Assembly: GCA_019309565.1 (NCBI GenBank)
Contig: JAFDFZ010000020.1
Location: 1-51,419 of the forward strand
Source: Deltaproteobacteria bacterium
GTDB taxonomy: Bacteria; Desulfobacterota; Desulfobacteria; Desulfobacterales; SURF-15
DNA: 51,419 nt
Direction of reading: 5' to 3'
Position numbers and translations under genes: made by a program. The number at the start of each line of letters is the position of its first letter. The first letter of the stretch is position 1. The notes beneath the pieces were generated by a model. The model saw only the letters and a list, made by a program, of their open reading frames with translations. It did no database searches and was not told the origin of the DNA. Positions 10,038 to 17,946 of the stretch are shown here, piece by piece.

Positions 10038-11411
10038 ATGTTAGCTCATTCTTTTATAAAGCTGCCAAGAATCGATAATGCCTACATTGTTGGTGGCGCA
10101 GTCAGAGATTTGTTGCTCGGGGAAATTCCTTCCGATTATGATATGGTTGTGCTGGACGATCCACAAGAGGCTGCTTCCCGGGCGGCACGACATCTCAACG
10201 GTCGGCTGGTTAAACTGGGCAGGTCGAACGAACTTTTGTTTAGAATCGTAACAGATGAAATGAAGATCGATATATCGAGATTGAAAGGAAATTCCATCAG
10301 GGAGGATCTTCAGCAAAGAGATTTTACCATCAACGCCATGGCTTATGATATTTCCTCAGCACAGATCATCGATTGCCATGGAGGCCGACAAGATCTTGGA
10401 AACAGAATCGTTCGACTGGTTTCTAAAAGAGCATTTCGGGATGACCCTATCCGGCTGCTTCGGGCCTACAGACTGGCGTCGGCTTTGCAATTTGACATCG
10501 ACCCTTTTACTGAAGAGATGATTCAGAAGGAGGCCGGGTTAATTCCACAGGCTGCCCCAGAGCGGATACGTGAAGAATTTTTCCTCATGTTAAAGACACC
10601 TCATGCTTGTTCGTATATACGGCGAATGGTAACCACCGGGGTACTGTTCGGCATTTTTCCAGAATTGAAGAAACTACAGGGATGTATTCAAAACGGCTTT
10701 CATGTTGATGATGTGCTGGATCATACTTTGAAAGCATTTTTTCACCTTGAATCCATTATCAATAATCCCGAAAGTATCGGTCCGGATCTACCTCGGCCGG
10801 TCCGCAGGATAGCCGGTAAGAAAAAGACTGTGCTGCTAAAATGCGCTCTTTTGCTTCACGATATCGGAAAGCCGTATGCCCGGACCACGGATGCCGGAGG
10901 ACGCATTCATTTTTATCGTCACGAACAGATCGGCGCTGAAATGGTAAAAACCATCACTTTGCGGTTGCGCTTTTCGACATTTGAGACCGATTTTTTAGAG
11001 TTTATGATCCGAAACCATCTAAGACCCCTTTTGCTGTTTCAGGCCAGCGAAAACAAGAAACTAACTCATAGAGCCAGAGTGAGATTTTTCATGAAGGCGG
11101 GGGAGAATACACCCTTTTTGCTGCTACATGCCATAGCAGATCAAAAAAGCAAATATAAGGCCTCTAACGATTCTTTTTTAGCATTCTCACTCAATATGCT
11201 TAACCGCTTCTATAAGGAGTATCGAATCATGCGGACAAAACCACCGTTGATCACAGGCCATGATTTGATCAAAGAATTCGGATTGAATCCATCCCCGCGG
11301 TTTGGAAAGATTTTACGCATGGTAGAGGAGGCAAGGTTATCCAGGCAAATTACAAGCAAAGAGGAAGCTTTGGGTCTTGTGCAAAATTATTTGGCATCCA
11401 CAGGATACTGA
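10038..11411 (+). CDS. tRNA nucleotidyltransferase / poly(A) polymerase family protein with HD domain
   Basis: This is a class II nucleotidyltransferase of the CCA-adding family, which builds or repairs the 3' CCA of tRNA. GG (19-20) and the catalytic acids D33 and D35 in SDYDMVV form the active site, followed by QRDFTINAMAYD (93-104) and RDDPIRLLRA (134-143). A C-terminal HD phosphohydrolase motif, LLLHDIGKP (about 271-279), is present. Whether it adds CC, A or full CCA cannot be told from the sequence; many bacteria split these jobs between paralogues. tRNA-Arg and tRNA-Thr in the window both encode CCA, so here the role would be repair. No strong ribosome site precedes the ATG. Confidence 0.9.
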   Translation: MLAHSFIKLPRIDNAYIVGGAVRDLLLGEIPSDYDMVVLDDPQEAASRAARHLNGRLVKLGRSNELLFRIVTDEMKIDISRLKGNSIREDLQQRDFTINAMAYDISSAQIIDCHGGRQDLGNRIVRLVSKRAFRDDPIRLLRAYRLASALQFDIDPFTEEMIQKEAGLIPQAAPERIREEFFLMLKTPHACSYIRRMVTTGVLFGIFPELKKLQGCIQNGFHVDDVLDHTLKAFFHLESIINNPESIGPDLPRPVRRIAGKKKTVLLKCALLLHDIGKPYARTTDAGGRIHFYRHEQIGAEMVKTITLRLRFSTFETDFLEFMIRNHLRPLLLFQASENKKLTHRARVRFFMKAGENTPFLLLHAIADQKSKYKASNDSFLAFSLNMLNRFYKEYRIMRTKPPLITGHDLIKEFGLNPSPRFGKILRMVEEARLSRQITSKEEALGLVQNYLASTGY

Positions 11412-11491
11412 AGTGGCCCTTGACAGCGCCCTTTCGTTTTATTAGGTAGTGTCCATCCAAAATGGTCTTTTTCCTGCTGGGCGGCGTTCTC

Positions 11492-11518
11492 TTCGGGTTT
11501 GCGGCATATAGACCCGAA
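11492..11518 (+). other. Hairpin in the cca-like/adk spacer
   Basis: TTCGGGT (11492-11498) and ACCCGAA (11512-11518) form a perfect 7-bp stem with a 13-base loop, without a clear T-tract on either strand. It could slow or partly end transcription before adk, or be spacer structure. Confidence 0.35.
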
Positions 11519-11592
11519 AAGATTCAACCCGTTTTGAGCAAATTAACACGTCTATCGCTCTCAGCATTTTTGTAAACTGAAAGGAGATGGTG

Positions 11593-12267
11593 ATGAATAT
11601 TTTGTTTTTTGGTCCCAACGGAAGTGGAAAAGGAACGCAAGGGGCAATTTTGAAAGAACGATATAAAATTCCTCACATTGAATCCGGTGCAATTTTTCGT
11701 GAGAATATTCAGAAGGGAACCGAACTGGGTTTGAAAGCAAAGGAATTTATTGATCGGGGAGAACTGGTACCGGATAACATCACGATTCCAATGATTCTTG
11801 AGCGTCTCAAGAAGGATGATTGCAGAAGCGGATGGTTGCTTGACGGTTTCCCGAGAAACAAAAATCAAGCGGTTCAACTTCAGGAGGCTCTTGGAGCCGA
11901 AGGAATGGCGCTGGATATTGTGGTTGAAATCATCCTTGATCGTGAAATCGCTAAAAATAGGATAATGGGGCGAAGACTGTGTGTAAAAGACAACAATCAT
12001 CCCAATAATGTTTATATCGACGCCATCAAACCAGATGGAGACAAATGCCGTATTTGCGGCGCAAAGCTAAAAACACGTTCCGACGATCAAGATGAAGCAG
12101 CCATTAACAAGCGACATGACATATATTACGATACAAAAGAGGGCACCCTAGCCGCCGCCTATCACTTTAAGGATAAATTTGAAAAACACGGAACCCCCCG
12201 CTACATCCAACTGGACGGCAAACCAGGTGTTAAAGAGGTAACTGAAGAGTTGCTTTCCAAGCTGTAA
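11593..12267 (+). CDS. adk: Adenylate kinase with metal-binding LID
   Basis: Adk interconverts 2 ADP with ATP and AMP. The P-loop is GPNGSGKGT at 7-15, and LLDGFPR marks the AMP site. The LID carries Cys130-X5-His136-X15-Cys152-X2-Cys155. This is the spacing described for the zinc/cobalt/iron-binding adenylate kinase of Desulfovibrio gigas, instead of the usual four-Cys (or Cys3-Asp) site. The ATG at 11593 is chosen because AAGGAG lies six bases upstream; the ATG at 11587 touches the ribosome site. At 224 residues it is a long-form enzyme. A terminator-like hairpin follows at 12337. Confidence 0.96.
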   Translation: MNILFFGPNGSGKGTQGAILKERYKIPHIESGAIFRENIQKGTELGLKAKEFIDRGELVPDNITIPMILERLKKDDCRSGWLLDGFPRNKNQAVQLQEALGAEGMALDIVVEIILDREIAKNRIMGRRLCVKDNNHPNNVYIDAIKPDGDKCRICGAKLKTRSDDQDEAAINKRHDIYYDTKEGTLAAAYHFKDKFEKHGTPRYIQLDGKPGVKEVTEELLSKL

Positions 12268-12336
12268 TTATTTTCCTTGCCAATCCAGTCTGAATTGATT
12301 ATAGATATTATCGAGTTCTTTTTAAGGGGGGATGGT

Positions 12337-12360
12337 AAGCCTCACATAGGCTTTCTTGTT
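12337..12360 (+). terminator. Probable terminator after adk
   Basis: AAGCCT (12337-12342), loop CACAT, AGGCTT (12348-12353), then a T-rich run (TTCTTGTTT). The stem is short, so efficiency is uncertain. It separates adk from rpsU. Confidence 0.5.
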
Positions 12361-12528
12361 TCATACCTAATTTCAGGAACGTCAAAAAAACAGCATTAGG
12401 TAAGCATCAAAGCTCTATCCTCTACTCGTTCATTTAGATGACGCATGATTGAATGGCTGCTGGTCGGAAATTGCTCTTTATTAACCATCCGATACATTTT
12501 GATGGATGGAAAGAAGGAGGCGAAATAG

Positions 12529-12729
12529 TTGAAAGCGATTGAAGTTAAGGTCATGGACAATGACTTAGAAAAGGCCATGCGAGTTTTGAAAAAAAAGATT
12601 CAAAACGACGGGCTTTTCAAGCGATTGAAACTGAAAAAAAGTTACGAAAAACCCAGTGAATATCGGCGCCGGAAACAGCGAGAGGCGTTGAGAAGAAAAA
12701 GGATTGCTGCCGCAAAAGCTCAAAGATAA
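12529..12729 (+). CDS. rpsU: 30S ribosomal protein S21
   Basis: This is a 66-residue, strongly basic protein with the S21 pattern: VKVMDNDLEKAMRVLKKKI, then a Lys/Arg-rich helix (YRRRKQREALRRKR). The start is TTG, set by a strong AAGGAGG eight bases upstream. S21 helps pair the mRNA Shine-Dalgarno with 16S rRNA. The gene appears to be its own unit, with a hairpin before it and a strong intrinsic terminator right after it. Confidence 0.96.
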   Translation: MKAIEVKVMDNDLEKAMRVLKKKIQNDGLFKRLKLKKSYEKPSEYRRRKQREALRRKRIAAAKAQR

Positions 12730-12760
12730 CACGAGCCAAAACGGCATCCAGCACTTTTTG

Positions 12761-12785
12761 ACCCGGCAAGTTGCCGGGTTTTTTT
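12761..12785 (+). terminator. Strong intrinsic terminator after rpsU
   Basis: ACCCGGC (12761-12767), loop AAGTT, GCCGGGT (12773-12779), followed by seven T residues. The stem is perfect and GC-rich. It ends only four bases before the folC ATG, so folC translation from rpsU read-through would begin right behind it. Confidence 0.9.
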
Positions 12786-12789
12786 CACC

Positions 12790-14079
12790 ATGACACGGAA
12801 GGATACTTATCATGAATGCATAGAAGAGATGTACGGCCTGAGACGTTTTGGGATTATTCTGGGCCTTTCCACCATACGCAACATACTGAAAAAACTTGGA
12901 AACCCTCAAAATCGATTTAACATAATCCATGTGGCAGGAACCAATGGAAAGGGCTCGGTTGCTGCCACCCTCTCCTCCATTCTTCATGCTGCAGGCTACC
13001 GAGTGGGCCTCTATACCTCCCCTCATCTCGTTCGGTTTAACGAAAGAATTTGTGTCAACAACCGCCAAATTTCCAATGAAGGTGTCGTAGAGGCATATTA
13101 TGCTGTAAAAGCAGTCCATCACGGTAGAAGAGAGCCCACTTTCTTTGAATATTCAACCGCCATGGCATTCTATGAATTCGGCAAACGACATGTGGACTGG
13201 GCGGTCATTGAAACCGGGATGGGCGGACGGCTGGATGCAACGAATATCGTAAAACCGATTGTTTCCATCATCACTAATATCTCGTTGGAACACCGAATTT
13301 ACCTGGGAAATACAGTTGCCCAGATCGCGACAGAAAAAGGCGGTATTATTAAAAACAAGGTGCCGGTTGTCACAGGGGTTAAACAGAAACAGGCACTTGA
13401 TGTGCTAAAGGCAATTGCTTCAGCGAAATCGGCGCCTTTTTACAAACGGGGGGAGGCCTTTAGAGTCAAAAAAAACTCTGACGGCACTTTTACCTATTTT
13501 GGAAGGAAAATCACCTGGCGAAATTTGAAAACAGCCTTAACCGGATTTCATCAAATCGATAATGCCGCTCTGGCATTGGCTGCCTGCGAGGTACTGTGCC
13601 AGAAAGGAACCAATCTTACCATATCCGCGATCAAAAAAGGCCTCATTAAAACTCGCTGGCCTGGCAGGCTGGAGGTGGCAAGAAAAACACCTCTGGTTTT
13701 GCTCGATGGTGCCCATAATTTTATTGCAGCCAGAACACTAAGAAATTATCTATCACAACAGTTGAAAAACAGAAATATCACGATGGTAATTGGCATTCTG
13801 GATGACAAACCGTATAAATCCATGCTGCAATGTCTTTTAACGAAATGTTATAGGGTGATTATTACGCAACCAAAAACATACCGCGCGCTTCCCACTGAGA
13901 CCCTGTACGGCGTTGCAAAGCGCATCGTGCCGAATACCGAGATTATATCAAATGTAGCCGAAGCTGTGAAATATGCGATTGAAACCTCCTCTGCACAAGA
14001 CGCTGTTTGTGTTGCAGGATCCCTTTATGTGGTTGGAGAGGCCAAAGCGTGGCTTGACGAAAACACAAACGATGCTTGA
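12790..14079 (+). CDS. folC: Folylpolyglutamate synthase / dihydrofolate synthase
   Basis: FolC adds glutamate to folates (and, when bifunctional, to dihydropteroate) with ATP, a Mur-ligase-type reaction. Conserved parts are the start YGLRRFGIILGL, the P-loop GTNGKGS (50-56), the omega loop and YTSPHLVRFNERI, the GMGGRLDATN block, and LLDGAHN in the C-terminal domain. At 429 residues it has normal length. The ATG at 12790 fits the family N-terminus but has no ribosome site, because the rpsU terminator occupies that space. Expression may rely on read-through, a leaderless start or a later start codon. Confidence 0.94.
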   Translation: MTRKDTYHECIEEMYGLRRFGIILGLSTIRNILKKLGNPQNRFNIIHVAGTNGKGSVAATLSSILHAAGYRVGLYTSPHLVRFNERICVNNRQISNEGVVEAYYAVKAVHHGRREPTFFEYSTAMAFYEFGKRHVDWAVIETGMGGRLDATNIVKPIVSIITNISLEHRIYLGNTVAQIATEKGGIIKNKVPVVTGVKQKQALDVLKAIASAKSAPFYKRGEAFRVKKNSDGTFTYFGRKITWRNLKTALTGFHQIDNAALALAACEVLCQKGTNLTISAIKKGLIKTRWPGRLEVARKTPLVLLDGAHNFIAARTLRNYLSQQLKNRNITMVIGILDDKPYKSMLQCLLTKCYRVIITQPKTYRALPTETLYGVAKRIVPNTEIISNVAEAVKYAIETSSAQDAVCVAGSLYVVGEAKAWLDENTNDA

Positions 14080-14201
14080 CTTGTTTGGTCCTTTGAATTA
14101 TGGATATCGAACTGAATATCTTTAAGTCCTGAAGCTTCACAGAGCAGTTGAAGAAGGACGTTTGCAGCTTTAGTTCAAAAAGACGAAAACTGCTCTTAAC
14201 T

Positions 14202-14277
14202 GCGCCCGTGGCCTAGGGGATAAGGCGTCAGCCTCCGGAGCTGAAGATCGCTGGTTCGAATCCAGCCGGGCGTACCA
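14202..14277 (+). tRNA. tRNA-Arg (anticodon CCG)
   Basis: A 76-base cloverleaf. The acceptor is GCGCCCG pairing with CGGGCGT (one G-T pair). A D-arm and an anticodon stem TCAGC/GCTGA are present, with loop CTCCGGA giving anticodon CCG. The T-arm is CTGG-TTCGAAT-CCAG, and CCA is encoded (14275-14277). It decodes CGG. A terminator-like hairpin follows at 14287. Confidence 0.96.
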
Positions 14278-14286
14278 CGACTATTT

Positions 14287-14320
14287 GGGAGTTAATCAGA
14301 TATGATTAGCTCCCTTTATT
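14287..14320 (+). terminator. Terminator after tRNA-Arg
   Basis: A 12-bp stem GGGAGTTAATCA (14287-14298) / TGATTAGCTCCC (14303-14314), with loop GATA and one G-T pair, is followed by TTTATT. It probably ends the tRNA transcript. The remaining spacer to 14481 shows nothing else. Confidence 0.8.
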
Positions 14321-14481
14321 CAAAGACCCATCTTCGATATATTCGCTTTGTTAAATAAAAACAAAAAACCGCGACAATTTTCTCGGTGAACGGCGAAATA
14401 TTTTGTAATTCACTGCAATAATTGCATTTTAAAGCGTGTGGAACTCGCGAAAACATGCATACGTCTTGAGGAGGCCGATTT

Positions 14482-15624
14482 ATGGCGGAGATGACACGCA
14501 GGGAACGGATCATGGCGGCGGCGTATGGAAAACCAGCGGACAAACTACCGTTCTTTCACTATTGGAGACATTGCCAGGTTGGTTGGGCGGAGCGAGAATG
14601 CCGAAACAGAGGCATGGGGATGAACTGGCTCAGGCCACCTTACACTATGACCATACATGGAGTGGAAATTGTCGAGTCACAAAAAAAAGTGTCCGGTCAG
14701 ACAATATATCGCCGGACTTTCAATACGCCGGTAGGAAAAATATATTACGACGAAATCCGACCCCCCGGAGTCGGACAATGGCATGCCCAAAGAGGATGGA
14801 AAGATATTCAGCCCTGGCAAACCGATCGATTGATTAAGGGACCTGATGATTACAAGGCATTAAAGTACATTATTGACCATACAGAATATAAGGCTGATTA
14901 CTTTCCAATTGAACAGGCCATGGATTGGCTGGGGGAAGATGGCGTGGTAATGGATGCACTGCCGCATTCTCCGATGCAGATGCTGATGATCCACTGGGTT
15001 GGCAGTGAGGCGGGACGTTTTTTTTATCATTATACCGATTATCCTGACCTGATTGAAGAGGTTTACGAATCTTTATGTAAAAGCCGCGAACCCCTCTATG
15101 ACATTGCAGCCAAGTCCCCGGCTCCGATAACGCTATGTGGAGATAATATCGATGGTGTTCTTGTAAATCCAAAGCTTTTTGAGAAGTATTTTATGCCGGT
15201 GTATGAAAACCAGGCAAAGATTCTCCATGCTCACGGAAAATTAATGGCCGTTCACATGGACGGCAGATTGTCTGTGCTCACACACCTGATCTCAAAAACC
15301 CCAATCGACATTATTGAAGCGTTTCACCCGCCGCCCATGGGCGACCTTAGCCTGGAAAAAGCCCTATCCCTATGGAAAAACAAAACCATCTGGATCGGCT
15401 ATCCCGGATCGGTTTACGAATTGGGCCCAGAAGCAACAAAGAAACATATGCTAAGTCTGCTCAGGGAGGCTGGCACCGGTGAAAGGCTGGCGGTAGCCAT
15501 GTCTACGGAAAATATCGTATCCAATGAAAACCTCAGGATGCTAACCGCGGTGTTGGAAAAAGCTGAACTTCCCTTAACCCATGAACATATCGACAACATT
15601 GAAAGGTCTCTTGAAAACAGCTGA
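14482..15624 (+). CDS. Uroporphyrinogen decarboxylase-family protein, probable methyltransferase-like
   Basis: The N-terminus RRERIMAAAYGKPADKLPFF and the later TIM-barrel blocks (NPKLFEKYFMPVYENQAKILHAHGKLMAVHMDG) place it in the UroD/MtaA/CmuA superfamily, at 380 residues. It lacks the Arg-rich N-terminal tetrapyrrole grip of true HemE as far as I can see. Members of this branch usually move methyl groups between substrates or corrinoid proteins and cobalamin or a thiol, often with a His-X-Cys zinc site; here the place reads HMDG. The substrate is unknown. AGGAGG sits seven bases before the ATG. It lies upstream of the ClpX-like gene with a 330-base gap. True HemE would not be expected, because this genome uses the siroheme route to heme. 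Confidence 0.8.
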   Translation: MAEMTRRERIMAAAYGKPADKLPFFHYWRHCQVGWAERECRNRGMGMNWLRPPYTMTIHGVEIVESQKKVSGQTIYRRTFNTPVGKIYYDEIRPPGVGQWHAQRGWKDIQPWQTDRLIKGPDDYKALKYIIDHTEYKADYFPIEQAMDWLGEDGVVMDALPHSPMQMLMIHWVGSEAGRFFYHYTDYPDLIEEVYESLCKSREPLYDIAAKSPAPITLCGDNIDGVLVNPKLFEKYFMPVYENQAKILHAHGKLMAVHMDGRLSVLTHLISKTPIDIIEAFHPPPMGDLSLEKALSLWKNKTIWIGYPGSVYELGPEATKKHMLSLLREAGTGERLAVAMSTENIVSNENLRMLTAVLEKAELPLTHEHIDNIERSLENS

Positions 15625-15956
15625 CCCGAATCGGAGCGTACCTATAGAGAAACAGGTCAACAACAGCATTTCGATTTTCGAAATCCTTTGCTTTTCCCAG
15701 GAAAAAGGCACGCATGAAAACAGCCGGTATGCATCCCCGGTGCTGCATGTACGTTTTTTTGGCACCTGATTTGCAGCTTTGCGTTTTGCTCAGAAATGAT
15801 TATTGTTTAGTTTACACGGGGCTATACAGAAACCGATAGAGGGTTGAATATACGGGAAATCTTAGAATTTTCAGCCCTCCCATAGTAAAACGGGAAAGAC
15901 ACTCACTGGTTCGGTTCAATACCGACTCAATACCATAGGATATTCAGCAGGGAAGC
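15625..15956 (+). other. 332-base spacer, no gene
   Basis: No convincing reading frame. A short hairpin (ATTTCGA/TCGAAAT, about 15667-15683) is the only structure noticed. A promoter for the ClpX-like gene may lie here, but none could be placed. Confidence 0.5.
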
Positions 15957-17720
15957 ATGAAAATAATGGACGAAAAAATTCCAAACCCAAAAGAAATTGA
16001 AAAAGAAATTAGTGAGTTTCTATCAAAGAAATTTGGAGACAGCGTAAAAATCGTATCTCCCATCGTCGTACCACAGGAGGCCCTGCTTAAAAAGGCTACC
16101 CAGCCTCCGCCAAAAAGAGAAAAAAAGATCCAGTTTGATTTAAAACCCGAAGAGCTCGTCGCCTATCTTGATCAATACATTATCAAACAGGACAACGCCA
16201 AGGCAATTCTGGCAACCAAGATTTGCACTCATTTTAACCGAATCAAACACGCAGAAGAATATCTGGGTGTCAGGGAAGGAATCGTCGGAAGTATCAAAAA
16301 CAATGTGTTGATGATCGGACCAACCGGCGTGGGTAAAACATATATGATCAAGTTGATTGCCAACAAGATCGGCGTTCCGTTTGTTAAGGGAGATGCAACT
16401 AAGTTCAGCGAGACAGGCTATGTGGGCGGGGATGTTGAGGATCTTGTGAGAGACCTGGTCAGAGAGGCCGACGGGGATATCGAACTGGCACAATATGGAA
16501 TCATCTACATCGATGAAATCGATAAGATCGCTTCCAGCCGAAATATCATTGGGGCCGACGTGTCCCGAACCGGTGTCCAGCGTGCCTTGCTGAAACCGAT
16601 GGAAGAAACCGAGGTGGAATTAAAGGTGCCCCACGATCCGATTTCCATGCTTCAGGAAATAGAACGGTTCCGCAAGACGGGAAAACGAGATAAGAGCACA
16701 GTGAATACGAAAAATATCCTGTTTATCATGAGTGGCGCATTTTCGGGCCTTCCGGAAATCATCCAAAAAAGGCTGCGTGCCCAGGGTATCGGATTCGGAG
16801 CTCGAATAACAAAAACTCAAGATCCGAACGACATTTTAAAACACGTGAAATCCGAAGATTTGATTGAATTTGGGTTTGAATCGGAATTCGTCGGGCGGCT
16901 GCCGGTTCGGGCTATTTTTGACAGACTCACCGAGGAGGACCTGTATGAAATCTTAAGAAATCCCAACAATCCCATAATTTTGGGAAAAAAATTGGATTTT
17001 TCGGCATATGGCATACGACTGAAATTCGAAGATGCTGCACTTCGGGCTCTCGCCCGCCAGGCATATGACGAAAATACAGGAGCAAGGGGCCTGGTAAGCG
17101 CGGTTGAGAAGGTGCTGCTGCCCTTTGAAAAAAAATTACCATCAACGAATATAAAAAAATTTGCAGCCACATTCTCAGTGGTGAACGATCCTGAAGGGGC
17201 ACTAAAGCAGCTTCTCTCGCATGCCTCCGATACCAGCACACAACAAGAATTTGAGCGATTGGTGCAAGAGGAAAAAGAATATATTGAATCCTATATTATA
17301 AGAAATCGAAAACATCTTTCGGAAAAATACGCACTTACCTTGACCCCTTCCAGGGTGGAGGTAGTTTCCTCTTTCTATTGTGAAAACGTGATGGATATTG
17401 GAAATGTTATTCGAAAAATTAAATCTTATTATGATGAGATAAAAAAGCTTGAACTTTTCTTCTTTAAGAACCACGATATCAACATTGTTCTGGAGGAAGA
17501 TGCCATTGACCTTATTATCGAACAGATCATGCAATATGACATGAGCCTTGGTGATATATTTCAAAAGCTTTCAACGGATTTTCAGCATGGCTTGAAACTT
17601 ATTGTCGAAAAAACCGGAAAAAACAGGTTCTTTCTGTCAAGAGAGGCACTCATGGACCCGGAAACTTTCTTAAGCAAATTGATAAAAAATGAGTTAAATA
17701 AAAATCAGTTACCATCCTGA
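15957..17720 (+). CDS. ClpX-like AAA+ ATPase lacking the zinc domain, with a novel C-terminal extension
   Basis: A ClpX-type unfoldase core: Walker A GPTGVGKT (121-128), the pore-1 loop GYVG (154-157), Walker B IIYIDE (182-187), and sensor 2 GARGL (375-379). An IGF tripeptide at 278-280, the loop ClpX uses to dock on ClpP, is retained. It differs from canonical ClpX (about 420 residues) in two ways. There is no Cys4 zinc-binding domain; residues 1-60 are instead a charged, Pro-rich segment. About 170 extra residues (roughly 420-587), helical and charged with a Phe-rich stretch near 500, follow the AAA+ module. It is probably a paralogue with its own substrates or adaptors, possibly still ClpP-linked. 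AGGGAAGC precedes the ATG. No clpP or tig is next to it. Confidence 0.88.
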   Translation: MKIMDEKIPNPKEIEKEISEFLSKKFGDSVKIVSPIVVPQEALLKKATQPPPKREKKIQFDLKPEELVAYLDQYIIKQDNAKAILATKICTHFNRIKHAEEYLGVREGIVGSIKNNVLMIGPTGVGKTYMIKLIANKIGVPFVKGDATKFSETGYVGGDVEDLVRDLVREADGDIELAQYGIIYIDEIDKIASSRNIIGADVSRTGVQRALLKPMEETEVELKVPHDPISMLQEIERFRKTGKRDKSTVNTKNILFIMSGAFSGLPEIIQKRLRAQGIGFGARITKTQDPNDILKHVKSEDLIEFGFESEFVGRLPVRAIFDRLTEEDLYEILRNPNNPIILGKKLDFSAYGIRLKFEDAALRALARQAYDENTGARGLVSAVEKVLLPFEKKLPSTNIKKFAATFSVVNDPEGALKQLLSHASDTSTQQEFERLVQEEKEYIESYIIRNRKHLSEKYALTLTPSRVEVVSSFYCENVMDIGNVIRKIKSYYDEIKKLELFFFKNHDINIVLEEDAIDLIIEQIMQYDMSLGDIFQKLSTDFQHGLKLIVEKTGKNRFFLSREALMDPETFLSKLIKNELNKNQLPS

Positions 17721-17946
17721 CCAGAGCGCCGGACGATGGTTCTTAAGACCCAGCCTTTACATCTAATTGAACGAAAGGCGAGGTTTTACCGGTATCTACT
17801 TGTTAAAAAGAAAGAATCGGGCTATACTTATTGAAATTACGCTGATTTTCTCAAACAGCTTCCCGGTTACAGAAGTGAATTTCACCGCTGCCGGGGTTTA
17901 ACAATACATCACTGTGGGTTGAAGAGAGCCAGGGGCTCATCGATCG

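Noticed and set aside
14482..15624. Annotation as HemE (uroporphyrinogen decarboxylase)
   Set aside because: Sequence resembles the methyltransferase branch, and the ahb genes argue against a classical route.
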